Shown here piece by piece: positions 21,178-29,601 of a stretch of 64,000 nt of DNA. The position numbers were made by a program, and so were the translations under genes. Below the pieces are notes generated by a model. It saw only the letters and a list, made by a program, of their open reading frames with translations, did not search any database and was not told the origin of the DNA. The DNA comes from Billgrantia aerodenitrificans (lineage in GTDB: Bacteria > Pseudomonadota > Gammaproteobacteria > Pseudomonadales > Halomonadaceae): NCBI RefSeq assembly GCF_021404405.1, contig NZ_JABFTV010000005.1:1-64000 (forward strand), read 5' to 3'. Position 1 is the stretch's first letter. Each line of letters opens with the position of its first letter.

Positions 21178-21201
21178 AAATCGTCATCGGCCGGAGGTCA
21201 A
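21174..21201 (-). promoter_or_regulatory. Candidate sigma-70 promoter of the hut operon
   Basis: On the minus strand a TTGACC (21196-21201) stands 16 bases from TAAATG-type sequence (21174-21179). The operator at 21164-21177 overlaps the -10 region and start point, which fits repression by HutC. The -10 is weak, so confidence is moderate. Confidence 0.4.
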
Positions 21202-21383
21202 GGGCAAGCTGCGAATAGTTTGTCCTAGATTCCCGGCTGCACGCTTCGAATGCGGGCTAACTGCTTATTTCTTCGAAGGATGACTTCCGCATAGGCGGTG
21301 AGGTTAGGCGTTGCCGCATATTCCGTGTTTAGACTAAAGATGTAGGTGCTTGCGTCGCTTCGGCATGGCGCCTTTGTCGAACG

Positions 21384-21399
21384 TATTGTATATACAATA
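21384..21399. promoter_or_regulatory. HutC-type operator for the divergent YjiH-family transporter
   Basis: The perfect 16-bp palindrome TATTGTATATACAATA is centred about 46 bp before the transporter start. It shares the ten-base core TGTATATACA with the hutI operator. It contains TACAAT, which could be the -10 of the plus-strand promoter. Together the two sites explain most of the 300-bp divergent gap (21138-21437); I see no gene in it. Confidence 0.8.
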
Positions 21400-21437
21400 A
21401 GGCGCCACGCATCAATCACAAGACGAGGACGACACCC

Positions 21438-22769
21438 ATGGCGATTCCGGACCCGGTCACCCGGGGCGTAAGCGGTTTCAATTGGCTCACCGTGGCCAAA
21501 CTGTTCGTACCCAGTGCGCTGGGGATTCTGATCTTCTTCATTCCCGTCACCCTGGGTGGCAGGAACACCATCCTGCTGGACCACATGGTGACCGCGGCGC
21601 GGGAGCTTCTGGGCGGTGCTGCAGGTCTCTATGCGCTGACGCTGATCGTGGCGGGCGCGGCTTACCCGCTGTGGAAGGGCACTTGGCGGCGCAGTCTCAC
21701 CGACCGCATCTTCACCGTGCTGAAGCTGGCCGGCGTCGCCGTGGCCATCATGGCGATGACCGGCTGGGGGCCGGGGTTGCTGCACGAGCCGGACATGCTG
21801 CCGTTCCTGTTCAATCGGCTGGTGATACCGGTAGGACTGATCGTGCCCATCGGTGCGGTGTTCCTGGCCCTGCTGATCAGCTACGGCCTGCTGGAGCTGA
21901 TCGGCGTGCTGCTGCAGCCGGTCATGCGGCCCATCTGGCGCACGCCGGGGCGTAGTGCCATCGATGCCGTGGCCTCGTTCGTGGGCAGTTACTCCATCGG
22001 CTTGCTGATCACCAACCGCGTCTATCAGGCGGGGCAGTATTCGGCACGGGAGGCGGCGATCATCGCCACCGGCTTCTCCACGGTGTCGGCCACCTTCATG
22101 ATCATCGTGGCGCGCACGCTGGATCTGATGAGCGTGTGGAACCTCTATTTCTGGCTGACGCTGGCGATCACCTTTGCCGTCACTGCCGTGACCGTTCGCT
22201 TGCCGCCGCTGTCGCAGATGAACAATGAGCGCAGCGATGGCGAGCCCGAGGCGGTACCCGGCAAGCGGCTGAACACGGCATGGAAAGCCGGCCTGGAGGT
22301 GGCGGCTCAGGCGCCGGGGCTGCATCGCAGCGTGGCGCTCAACGTACGCGAAGGGCTGCTGATGGCGATCAGCATCCTGCCGTCGATCATGTCGGTGGGG
22401 CTGCTGGGTCTGCTGGCTGCCAAGTACACGCCGCTGTTCGAGTGGCTGGGGCTGCTGTTCTATCCCTTCGTGGCGATCTGGGGGCTGGAAGATGGCATGG
22501 CGCTGGCCCAGGCTTCCGCCGCCGGGCTGGCCGAGATGTTCCTGCCGGCGCTGCTGATGGCCGAGGCCGAGTTCGTCGCTCGCTTTGCGGCCGGGGTGGT
22601 ATCGGTCTCGGCGGTGCTGTTCTTCTCCGCTTCCATCCCCTGCATCCTGGCCACCAGCATTCCGCTCTCGGTAGGGCGCATCGTGGTGGTGTGGTTCATC
22701 CGCGTGGCACTCAGCCTGATGCTGGCCGTGCCGGCAGGCTTCCTGGCTCAGGCGCTGAGCGGGGCCTGA
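21438..22769 (+). CDS. YjiH-family membrane transporter (nucleoside-recognition gate domains) of the hut cluster
   Basis: A 443-residue polytopic protein with two gate-like halves. PGRSAIDAVASFVGSYSIGLLITN in the middle is the diagnostic YjiH/nucleoside-recognition (PF07670-like) segment. The function of the family is not firmly established. Its own HutC-type operator and position divergent from hutIGUH argue that it imports histidine or urocanate. GAGG eight bases before the ATG supports the start. A paralogue sits in the guanidinobutyrate operon at 42.3-43.7 kb with the same PGRSAIDA motif. A strong hairpin follows the stop. Confidence 0.82.
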   Translation: MAIPDPVTRGVSGFNWLTVAKLFVPSALGILIFFIPVTLGGRNTILLDHMVTAARELLGGAAGLYALTLIVAGAAYPLWKGTWRRSLTDRIFTVLKLAGVAVAIMAMTGWGPGLLHEPDMLPFLFNRLVIPVGLIVPIGAVFLALLISYGLLELIGVLLQPVMRPIWRTPGRSAIDAVASFVGSYSIGLLITNRVYQAGQYSAREAAIIATGFSTVSATFMIIVARTLDLMSVWNLYFWLTLAITFAVTAVTVRLPPLSQMNNERSDGEPEAVPGKRLNTAWKAGLEVAAQAPGLHRSVALNVREGLLMAISILPSIMSVGLLGLLAAKYTPLFEWLGLLFYPFVAIWGLEDGMALAQASAAGLAEMFLPALLMAEAEFVARFAAGVVSVSAVLFFSASIPCILATSIPLSVGRIVVVWFIRVALSLMLAVPAGFLAQALSGA

Positions 22770-22799
22770 GGTTCCCACCGCGCAATAGCGCTTGCCACC

Positions 22800-22834
22800 G
22801 CTGAGCGAGGCCGGCTACACCGGCCTCGCTCAGC
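22800..22834. terminator. Strong bidirectional hairpin between transporter and hutC
   Basis: A perfect 15-bp stem, GCTGAGCGAGGCCGG (22800-22814) pairing with CCGGCCTCGCTCAGC (22820-22834), with loop CTACA. It lies between two convergent genes. There is no T-run on either side, so it may act as a rho-independent-like structure or as an mRNA 3'-end barrier. Confidence 0.65.
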
Positions 22835-22859
22835 GTCATCGAAGCGTCACGATCCGGGC

Positions 22860-23576
22860 TCAGCTGGCGCGGCGAGAGAGCGCCGAGCGCAGTTTGTAGC
22901 GGTCGCCGGGATGGATCAGGCGGGCGTAGCTGATCAGATGCTCGCCCGACCAGGTGCGGCGTATCATGCTCAGGCAGGGCTGTGTGGCATCCATTTCGAG
23001 GCGTTCGGCGGTGGTGGTGTCGACCTGTACCGCCTCGACCACGTGCTCCACGTCGGTGATCGGACAGGCTGCCACCAGCACTTCGTTGGGGGTGTGGCGA
23101 TGGAAGTCGGTTTCCAGATAGTCCGGCACCCAGCGCGGATTGACGAAGCGATCCTCGAGCTGGATGGGCACTCCATTCTCTCGGTGGACGATACGCGTGT
23201 GGAACACCCGCGTGCCCAGGCGCACGCCCAGTCGCAGCGCCACCTCGTCGTCGGCGGCGATGGCCTCGGCCAGCAGCACGTCACACTCGTAACGATGGCC
23301 ACGGCCGCGAACCTCCTCGGCGATGTTGTGCACGTCGACCAATGACGATTCCGCCTTGCGGTCGGTGACGAAGGTGCCGAGCCCGGGCTGGCGGGTCAGG
23401 TAACCCTGCTGCACGAGATCGCGGATCGCCTTGTTGGCGGTCATGCGGCTGACACCGAAGTCACGGGCCAGCTGCTCTTCGGGGGGAATCTGATGGTGTG
23501 CCGGCCAGGTGCCGCTCCGTATTTTTTCCAGCAGATGCTGCTGAATCTGCAGATAAAGTGGAATCGTGCTGCCCAT
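22860..23576 (-). CDS. hutC: Histidine utilisation repressor (GntR/HutC family)
   Basis: A 238-residue regulator. An N-terminal winged helix-turn-helix (IPLYLQIQQHLLEKI, then PPEEQLARDFGVSRMTANKAIRDL) is followed by a UTRA effector domain with THRIVHRENGVPIQLEDRFVN. In known systems HutC is inactivated by urocanate. The gene is at the end of the hut cluster, convergent with the transporter. A TGTCTATACA operator-like sequence 31 bp upstream of its start suggests autoregulation. The length is standard. Confidence 0.95.
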   Translation of the reverse strand: MGSTIPLYLQIQQHLLEKIRSGTWPAHHQIPPEEQLARDFGVSRMTANKAIRDLVQQGYLTRQPGLGTFVTDRKAESSLVDVHNIAEEVRGRGHRYECDVLLAEAIAADDEVALRLGVRLGTRVFHTRIVHRENGVPIQLEDRFVNPRWVPDYLETDFHRHTPNEVLVAACPITDVEHVVEAVQVDTTTAERLEMDATQPCLSMIRRTWSGEHLISYARLIHPGDRYKLRSALSRRAS

Positions 23577-23606
23577 GCTGAGCTGAGTCCTTTCTGGCGA
23601 GGTAAT

Positions 23607-23616
23607 TGTCTATACA
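23607..23616. promoter_or_regulatory. HutC-like operator upstream of hutC
   Basis: TGTCTATACA resembles the core TGTATATACA of the other two operators, with one changed base in the centre. It lies 31 bp before the hutC start, consistent with weak autorepression. Confidence 0.55.
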
Positions 23617-23917
23617 CGCAGTCTACCCGGATGTCGGGCCCAAGGCACCTGCCGGGAGATGGCCGCGAGAGCGCTGCCAGGCGGTCCGCTTGTGTCATGA
23701 AACATGCGCCGTCAAAAGGAACTTGCCCAGAGAGGCGATTTGGACAACTTTAATAAAGGAAATACCCAACGGATCGGGTCAACTAAAGACGCCGTGATGT
23801 TTTAGGGAATAATTAATTAAGGAAGAACGTTACACACTGGAAGTGTGCCGCACAATTGAGTGTGGCCCCCAATCGCGCTGCGTCTCCCCTGACATTAATA
23901 ATAGAGGAGGGCATGCC
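23617..23917. other. AT-rich intergenic region before the oxidase cluster
   Basis: About 300 bp with no convincing gene; short open frames here have no Shine-Dalgarno sequence or family resemblance. The stretch from about 23740 to 23830 is clearly more AT-rich than its surroundings. It is followed by an inverted repeat CACACT-GGA-AGTGTG (23833-23847), which could be a regulator site or the leader hairpin for the downstream genes. GAGGAGG at 23904-23910 is the ribosome site of the next gene. Confidence 0.5.
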
Positions 23918-24454
23918 ATGCAGCGCCTCTACTTCCTAACCCCTGATCTGGCTACTACCGTCAACGTCGCCCATGAGCTCACCGATCTGGGCCTGACTGA
24001 CAAGGAAGTTCACGTCACTGGCCGTGACTGGCTGAAACTCAAGGAGCACGGCATCAACTGCGCCACGCTGCTGCAGACTTCGGACGTGGCACACGCCGCC
24101 GTGCGCGGCCTGCTGTTCGGCATTCCTCTGGGATGCGTGCTCGGGGTGGTGGTCTATTACTTCCTGGGCGAAGGCTTCACCAGCGCCGGCATAGCCACCA
24201 CGATCATCGGCATGGGCATCTTTGGCGGTTTGTTCGGTATCTGGACCAGCACCATGGTCGGAGTGTCGGTACACGACGTGAAGGTCGACAAGTACGAAGA
24301 TGAGATCGAACACGGGGCTTATCTGATGATGGTGGATGTCCCCAACGAGCGCGAGTCGATGATCTATTCGGCGATACATCGGCATCATCCCGAGGTCGTC
24401 ATCGACAAGGTCACAGCGGAAGAGCGCCGGCATCATTGCGGGACCGGTATCTAG
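23918..24454 (+). CDS. Small membrane protein resembling DUF1269/general-stress 17M-type proteins
   Basis: 178 residues. A soluble N-terminal part (MQRLYFLTPDLATTVNVAHELTDLG) is followed by two hydrophobic glycine-rich helices (about 68-87 and 92-112, the second with GMGIFGGLFG), then a soluble C-terminal domain with DVPNERESMIYSAIHRHHPE. This layout resembles DUF1269-type proteins; the function is unknown. Start ATG 23918 has GAGGAGG seven bases upstream. It precedes the cytochrome oxidase operon in the same orientation with a 72-bp spacer and may be co-transcribed with it. Confidence 0.7.
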   Translation: MQRLYFLTPDLATTVNVAHELTDLGLTDKEVHVTGRDWLKLKEHGINCATLLQTSDVAHAAVRGLLFGIPLGCVLGVVVYYFLGEGFTSAGIATTIIGMGIFGGLFGIWTSTMVGVSVHDVKVDKYEDEIEHGAYLMMVDVPNERESMIYSAIHRHHPEVVIDKVTAEERRHHCGTGI

Positions 24455-24474
24455 ACCTGTGCGTCGCTGTCGTC

Positions 24475-24510
24475 GATCCTGCTCTTTGCCAGGATCCTGC
24501 TCTTTGCCTG
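24475..24510 (+). repeat. Tandem 18-bp direct repeat (two copies) before coxB
   Basis: GATCCTGCTCTTTGCCAG (24475-24492) is followed immediately by GATCCTGCTCTTTGCCTG (24493-24510), 17 of 18 identical. It ends 16 bp before the coxB start. Probably a recent slippage duplication; one of three unrelated 18-bp tandem repeats in the window. Confidence 0.9.
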
Positions 24511-24526
24511 GAGGAAGGAGAGAGCC

Positions 24527-25930
24527 ATGGCTATTGCGGTTGCGGTCATCGTGCTGGCAGTGGGGTCAGTGCTGTTCTTCTTCCTCAGCCCCTGGTATCT
24601 CACCCCGTTGGCTTCCAACTGGGGAACGATCGACGACACCATCACGATCACCCTCTGGGTGACCGGGGCGGTCTTCCTGGCCGTCAATCTGTTCCTGGCC
24701 TATGTGGTCGTCCGCTACCGGTTCAACAAGCGCCGGCGTTCCCAGTACGACCCCGAGAACAAGTCGCTCGAGCTGTGGCTGACCGGGGTCACCACACTGG
24801 GGATCGCCGGCCTGCTGGCGCCTGGGCTGCTCGTCTGGGGCGCTTTCGTTTCGCCGCCTGAAGATGCCCACCAGGTCGAGGTGGTGGGGCAGCAATGGCA
24901 CTGGAGCTTTCGCTTTCCCGGTGAGGATGGGCGATTCGGAGCCGCACACAATCGCTTCATCGACGAGCGCAACCCTTTCGGCATGGTCGACGACCCCGCC
25001 GGCCAGGACGACATCCTTATCACGTCGCCGCATCTGATGCTGCCAGTGGATCGTCCGGTGAAGATGGTGCTGCGCTCCAAGGACGTGCTGCACAACGTCA
25101 AGGTGGCCAACTTCCGGGCCAAGATGGACATGGTGCCGGGACAGACCTCCTATTTCTGGTTCACGCCCACGGTGGTGGGTGAGTACGAGATCGTCTGCGC
25201 CCAGCTGTGCGGCATCGCCCATTTCGCCATGCGTGGGCGTATCGAAGTGGTCGAGCAGGAGGTTTTCGATGCCTGGCTCGGGGAACAGCCCACCTTTGCC
25301 GAACTTGCCCAATTGGCGCCGGGCAACCCTGCGGCTGGGGCGGGGCTCTATGTCACCTGCGCCGCCTGCCATGGGGCCGAGGGGCAGGGCAACCAGGCTC
25401 TCAACGCGCCGAAACTTGCCGGGTTGGATGCCTGGTATCTCGAGCGCCAGCTCGGGCTGTTTCGCTCCGGTGCCCGCGGCAGCCACGAAGACGACATCTA
25501 TGGCCAGCAGATGCGGCCGTTCGCCACCTTGCTGGCCGACCGTCAGGCGATTGCCGACGTATCGGCCTTCATCGAGACCCTGCCCGACCAACCCGCCCAG
25601 GCCAGACTTGTCGGCGGCGATCCCGAACGGGGCGCGCGGCGCTATCGTACCTGTGCCAACTGCCATGGGCAGCAGGGGGAGGGTATACGTGCCACCAATG
25701 GGCCGCGTCTGGCGGGACTGCCGGATTGGTATCTGGAGCGGCAACTGCAGAATTTCCGCCACGGGGTGCGTGGGCGGCATCGCGATGACCCGTATGGCAA
25801 CCAGATGATCGAGATGGCCCAGGTGCTGGTCGACGACCGGGCGGTTCAAGACGTGGTGGCGTATATCACGACCCTGCCGCAGCCCAGGGTGGACATGGCG
25901 GCGGTAAACCCAGGCGGTGTGGAGGAGTGA
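24527..25930 (+). CDS. coxB: Cytochrome c oxidase subunit II with two cytochrome c domains (caa3-like)
   Basis: 467 residues. Two or three N-terminal hydrophobic helices (about 2-20, 40-62, 84-107) are followed by the cupredoxin domain with CuA ligands His189, Cys224, Cys228, His232 and Met235 in CAQLCGIAHFAM. Gln226 replaces the usual Glu, which binds through its backbone. Two c-type haem motifs follow, CAACH (278-282) and CANCH (376-380), each in a mono-haem cytochrome c domain. Classical caa3 subunit II has one such domain, so this is a di-haem version. It passes electrons to CuA and then to subunit I. It is the first oxidase gene; coxA starts 3 bp after its stop. Confidence 0.95.
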   Translation: MAIAVAVIVLAVGSVLFFFLSPWYLTPLASNWGTIDDTITITLWVTGAVFLAVNLFLAYVVVRYRFNKRRRSQYDPENKSLELWLTGVTTLGIAGLLAPGLLVWGAFVSPPEDAHQVEVVGQQWHWSFRFPGEDGRFGAAHNRFIDERNPFGMVDDPAGQDDILITSPHLMLPVDRPVKMVLRSKDVLHNVKVANFRAKMDMVPGQTSYFWFTPTVVGEYEIVCAQLCGIAHFAMRGRIEVVEQEVFDAWLGEQPTFAELAQLAPGNPAAGAGLYVTCAACHGAEGQGNQALNAPKLAGLDAWYLERQLGLFRSGARGSHEDDIYGQQMRPFATLLADRQAIADVSAFIETLPDQPAQARLVGGDPERGARRYRTCANCHGQQGEGIRATNGPRLAGLPDWYLERQLQNFRHGVRGRHRDDPYGNQMIEMAQVLVDDRAVQDVVAYITTLPQPRVDMAAVNPGGVEE

Positions 25931-25933
25931 GTC

Positions 25934-27739
25934 ATGGCGGAACCTGGACATCACGGAGTGCCTCATGCCCAGGCGGGCGAGTTCGACAATGCGGAGCTGG
26001 TTCACCCCAAGTCCTTCATCGGCAAGTACGTGTGGAGCCAGGATGCCAAGGTGATCGCCATCCAGTACGGCCTGACTGCCATTGCCATCGGGCTGGTGGC
26101 ACTGGTGCTGTCGATCCTGATGCGCTTGCAGTTGGGCTTTCCCAACACCTTCGCGCTGATCGATCCCTCGAGCTACCTGCAGTACGTCACCATGCACGGC
26201 ATGATCATGGTGGTCTATCTGCTCACCGCACTCTTCCTGGGCGCCTTCGGCAACTACCTGATCCCCTTGATGTGCGGGGCGCGGGACATGGCCTTTCCTT
26301 ATCTCAACATGCTGAGCTACTGGTTCTATCTGGCGGCGGTGCTGATCCTGGTGGCGAGCTTCTTCGTGCCCGGCGGAGCCACGGGGGCGGGCTGGACGTT
26401 GTATCCGCCCCAGGCGATCAGTCCCGGCACTCCGGGGATCGACGGCGGCATTCTGCTGATGCTGGCGTCGCTGGGGGTGTTCATCGCCGGCTTCACCATG
26501 GGCGGGCTCAACTACGTGGTCACGGTGCTGCAGGCGCGCACCCGCGGCATGACGCTGATGCGCCTGCCGCTGACCATCTGGGGCATCTTCATGGCCACGG
26601 TGATGGCGCTGCTGGCCTTTCCGGCACTGCTGGTGGCGATCCTGATGATGCTCTGCGACATGCTGCTGGGCACCAGCTTCTTCATGCCGGAGATGCTCAA
26701 CCTCGGCGAGCAGTCCACCCACGCCGGTGGCAGCCCCTTGCTCTATCAGCATCTGTTCTGGTTCTTCGGCCATCCGGAAGTCTATATCGTTGCGCTGCCG
26801 GCCTTTGGTATCGTCTCCGACATCCTCGCCACTCACGCGCGCAAGAACATCTTCGGCTACCGCATGATGGTCTGGGCGATCATCATCATCGGTGTGCTCA
26901 GCTTCGTGGTCTGGGCTCATCACATGTTCATCAGCGGCATGAATCCCTACTTCGGCTTCCTGTTCGCCACCACCACGCTGATCATCGCGGTGCCCACGGC
27001 GATCAAGGTCTACAACTGGGTGCTCACGCTGTGGCGCGGCAACATTCGCATGACGGTACCGATGCTGTTCGCCATCGGTTTCATCTTCACTTTCGTCAAC
27101 GGTGGGCTCAGCGGGCTGTTCCTGGGCAACGTCACCGTCGACGTGCCGCTAGCGGATACCTACTTCGTGGTCGGCCATTTCCACATGGTGATGGCGGTGG
27201 CGCCGGTGCTGGTGGTGTTCGGCGCGATGTACCACTGGTACCCCAAGATCACCGGGCGCATGCTCGACGACACCCTGGGCAAGATCCACTTCTGGGTCAC
27301 CTTCCTGGGCACTTACGCGATCTTCTATCCGATGCACTTCATGGGTTTTGCCGGCGTGCCGCGCCGCTACTACGGCTACGGCGAGACCGCCTACATTCCT
27401 GATTCGATTCAGACCCTCAATGCCTTCATGAGCGTGGCGGCAATCATCGTCGCGCTGGTGCAGCTGGTGTTCTTCTACAACCTGATACGCAGCTATTTCC
27501 GCGGCCGCGAAGCGGGGCCCAATCCCTGGCAGGCGACTACCCTCGAGTGGCAGACGGAGCACACCCCGCCACGCCACGGCAATTTCGGCGCCGAGCTGCC
27601 GGTGGTCTATCGCTGGGCCTACGATTACGGCGTGCCTGGCGCCAAGCATGACTTCATTCCCCAGAACATGCCGCCCGATGAGGTCGAAAAGGTCGATCCG
27701 ATGAGCCAGGAGGCGGCACAAGGGAGGCTGCCGACATGA
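25934..27739 (+). CDS. coxA: Cytochrome c oxidase subunit I (haem-copper oxidase)
   Basis: 601 residues with at least 12 membrane helices. It has the low-spin haem ligand region TMHGMIMVVYLLTALFLG, the CuB/cross-linked motif HPEVY (type A1, with the proton-channel glutamate), the CuB pair in WAHHMFISG, and the haem ligands in VGHFHMVM. It catalyses O2 reduction to water with proton pumping. The N-terminus has a short extra polar region before the first helix. The 3' end overlaps the next gene by 4 bp. Confidence 0.97.
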   Translation: MAEPGHHGVPHAQAGEFDNAELVHPKSFIGKYVWSQDAKVIAIQYGLTAIAIGLVALVLSILMRLQLGFPNTFALIDPSSYLQYVTMHGMIMVVYLLTALFLGAFGNYLIPLMCGARDMAFPYLNMLSYWFYLAAVLILVASFFVPGGATGAGWTLYPPQAISPGTPGIDGGILLMLASLGVFIAGFTMGGLNYVVTVLQARTRGMTLMRLPLTIWGIFMATVMALLAFPALLVAILMMLCDMLLGTSFFMPEMLNLGEQSTHAGGSPLLYQHLFWFFGHPEVYIVALPAFGIVSDILATHARKNIFGYRMMVWAIIIIGVLSFVVWAHHMFISGMNPYFGFLFATTTLIIAVPTAIKVYNWVLTLWRGNIRMTVPMLFAIGFIFTFVNGGLSGLFLGNVTVDVPLADTYFVVGHFHMVMAVAPVLVVFGAMYHWYPKITGRMLDDTLGKIHFWVTFLGTYAIFYPMHFMGFAGVPRRYYGYGETAYIPDSIQTLNAFMSVAAIIVALVQLVFFYNLIRSYFRGREAGPNPWQATTLEWQTEHTPPRHGNFGAELPVVYRWAYDYGVPGAKHDFIPQNMPPDEVEKVDPMSQEAAQGRLPT

Positions 27740-28401
27740 CGGTGACGCTGGTGTTTCTGGCCGTGATGATGGCGCTGTTCGGCGGCTGGCTGTTCAGTCA
27801 TTCGATCAACGTGCGCCCTTGGGAGGCACAGGGCGCCAGTACTCAGCGCAGCCAACTGCCCCCTGCGATGACCGCTCCGCGCGTCGGCCTGGCGGTGTTT
27901 CTGGCGGTGGCCACGTCGCTGTTCGCCTTGACCATCAGCGCCTACCTGATGCGACAGGAGATGGGCCACGACTGGCGCCCACTGGCAGTGCCCGGTCTGC
28001 TGTGGTGGAACAGTGCCTGCCTGGTGCTCGGCAGCGTGGCGCTGCAGTCCGCCTGGCAGGCCGCACGACGTGACAATGCAGCGCGGTTGCGGCGAGGCCT
28101 GCTGGTGGGCGGGGGGTTCACCATCGCCTTCATTTTGGGCCAGGCGCTGGCCTGGTGGCAGCTGCAGGCCAGAGGAATCTACCTGGCCGCCAACCCAGCC
28201 AACGCCTTCTTCTTCCTGCTCACGGCGCTGCACGTCCTGCATCTATTGGGCGGGTTGTTCGCCTGGTCGCGCAGCCTGTTCCGCCTGCAGCGGGGGGCCA
28301 CACCGCGGGAGATGCTGCCCAGCGTCGAACTGTGTGCGCTGTACTGGCATTTCCTGCTGCTGGTATGGGGGATTCTCTTCGTGCTGCTGCTGACTACATG
28401 A
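27736..28401 (+). CDS. Cytochrome oxidase subunit III-like protein (first copy)
   Basis: 221 residues with about six to seven hydrophobic helices. The last part, VELCALYWHFLLLVWGILFVLLL, is the signature end of haem-copper oxidase subunit III, and the ALHVLHLLGGLFAW segment matches the conserved H-x-x-H-x-x-x-G region. The N-terminal third is divergent and the protein is shorter than typical subunit III. It lies between coxA and a second, more typical subunit III, so the complex may carry both or use them alternatively. The start overlaps coxA by 4 bp. Confidence 0.82.
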   Translation: MTVTLVFLAVMMALFGGWLFSHSINVRPWEAQGASTQRSQLPPAMTAPRVGLAVFLAVATSLFALTISAYLMRQEMGHDWRPLAVPGLLWWNSACLVLGSVALQSAWQAARRDNAARLRRGLLVGGGFTIAFILGQALAWWQLQARGIYLAANPANAFFFLLTALHVLHLLGGLFAWSRSLFRLQRGATPREMLPSVELCALYWHFLLLVWGILFVLLLTT

Positions 28402-28411
28402 GGACAGGATC

Positions 28412-29146
28412 ATGGCCACTCCGCATCCCGGCAGTCCGCTGTCGCCAGACGAGATAAGACGTCCGACGCCTCAGGAGGGTATGGCCGGCCTGGTCAACGA
28501 CTGGGCGGCAGAGCGCCGTGTGTTCGACATGCCCTGGGGCAAGACGATGATGTGGCTGTTCATCCTCAGCGATGTGTTCATCTTCGCCTGTTTCCTGGTC
28601 GGCTACATGGTGTTGCGCATATCGACCGTTGAGCCCTGGCCGGATGCCAGTGAAGTGTTCGCCCTCACCGTGGGCGGCCAGTCGATCCCGCTGCTGCTGA
28701 TCGCCATCATGACCTTCATCCTGATCTCGAGCAGCGGCACCATGGCGCTGGCGGTGAAGTACGGCTATGCCAAGGACCGCCGCAAGACGGCCGCGCTATT
28801 GCTCGTTACTGCGCTGCTCGGGGCGGTCTTCGTCGGTATGCAGGCCTTCGAGTGGAGCATTCTCATCGGCGAGGGAGTTCGTCCCTGGGAGAACCCCTGG
28901 GGAGCGGCGCAGTTCGGTGCGGTGTTCTTCCTGATCACCGGTTTTCACGGCACCCATGTCACCATCGGCGTCATCTTCATCGTGATCATGGCGGTCAAGG
29001 TCATGCGCGGTTCCCTGGAAGGGAGCCGTCCCGGCTTCCTCACCGGCCGCAAGGGCAACTACGGGATGATCGAAAGCCTGGGGCTCTACTGGCATTTCGT
29101 CGACCTGGTTTGGGTCTTCATCTTCGCGTTCTTCTATCTGTGGTAG
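28412..29146 (+). CDS. coxC: Cytochrome c oxidase subunit III (second copy)
   Basis: 244 residues, about seven helices after a 40-residue polar N-terminus. It has the conserved subunit III features GFHGTHVTIGVIFIVIM and the C-terminal LGLYWHFVDLVWVFIFAFFYLW, plus WSILIGEGVRPWENPWGAAQFG. It stabilises the oxidase core. Ten bases after the preceding subunit III-like gene; AGGA precedes the start. Confidence 0.93.
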   Translation: MATPHPGSPLSPDEIRRPTPQEGMAGLVNDWAAERRVFDMPWGKTMMWLFILSDVFIFACFLVGYMVLRISTVEPWPDASEVFALTVGGQSIPLLLIAIMTFILISSSGTMALAVKYGYAKDRRKTAALLLVTALLGAVFVGMQAFEWSILIGEGVRPWENPWGAAQFGAVFFLITGFHGTHVTIGVIFIVIMAVKVMRGSLEGSRPGFLTGRKGNYGMIESLGLYWHFVDLVWVFIFAFFYLW

Positions 29147-29156
29147 GGGGGACACC

Positions 29157-29474
29157 ATGGACCAAGGCAGCCATCAACAGCCCGCACTGCGCGTCTATCT
29201 GCGCGTATGGATCTGGCTGTTCGTGCTCAGCGTGTTCTCGTATCTGGTGGATCTCTCAGGGCTCGAAGGCCTGCCCAAATGGGGGTTGATCACCCTGTTC
29301 ATGCTGCTCAAGGCCGGGCTGATCGTGGCCTTCTTCATGCATATGGCCTGGGAGCGTCTGTCGATCGTCTATACGGTGCTGGTGCCTCCGGCGGTGCTGC
29401 TGTTCCTGGCGGCCCTGATGGCGCTGGAAGCCGACTATACGCTGAGTTCACGCCTGGGTATCTTGTTCAACTGA
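29157..29474 (+). CDS. Cytochrome c oxidase subunit IV-like protein (COX4_pro type)
   Basis: 105 residues with three helices: about 14-34, 41-63 and 70-90. The motif LFMLLKAGLIVAFFMHMAWE is typical of the small prokaryotic cytochrome oxidase subunit IV. It closes the operon coxB-A-C-like-C-IV, starting 10 bp after coxC. A GGGGGG run upstream serves as the ribosome site. No haem A synthase or assembly factor follows; the next gene is unrelated. Confidence 0.88.
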   Translation: MDQGSHQQPALRVYLRVWIWLFVLSVFSYLVDLSGLEGLPKWGLITLFMLLKAGLIVAFFMHMAWERLSIVYTVLVPPAVLLFLAALMALEADYTLSSRLGILFN

Positions 29475-29601
29475 TGCGGCAGGAGCACGCCTTTCGAGCG
29501 TAACGCGCTGCGCTCGGGGGCGCCGTTTGCCTGTGCCCGGCTGGACGCCATGCGGCAGCCATTGCACAGTAGGGGCCTGACATGACGCATTGGGAGGCCG
29601 C

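Noticed and set aside
21225..22778. Minus-strand frame (517 codons) opposite the hut YjiH transporter
   Set aside because: His/Gln/Arg-rich antisense shadow; the plus strand has clear membrane helices and a ribosome site.
23606..23797. Short frame between hutC and the oxidase cluster
   Set aside because: It has no ribosome site or recognisable protein and lies in AT-rich intergenic DNA.
24566..26923. Long minus-strand frame (785 codons) opposite coxB and coxA
   Set aside because: It is His/Gln/Arg-rich without family features; the plus strand encodes clear oxidase subunits.
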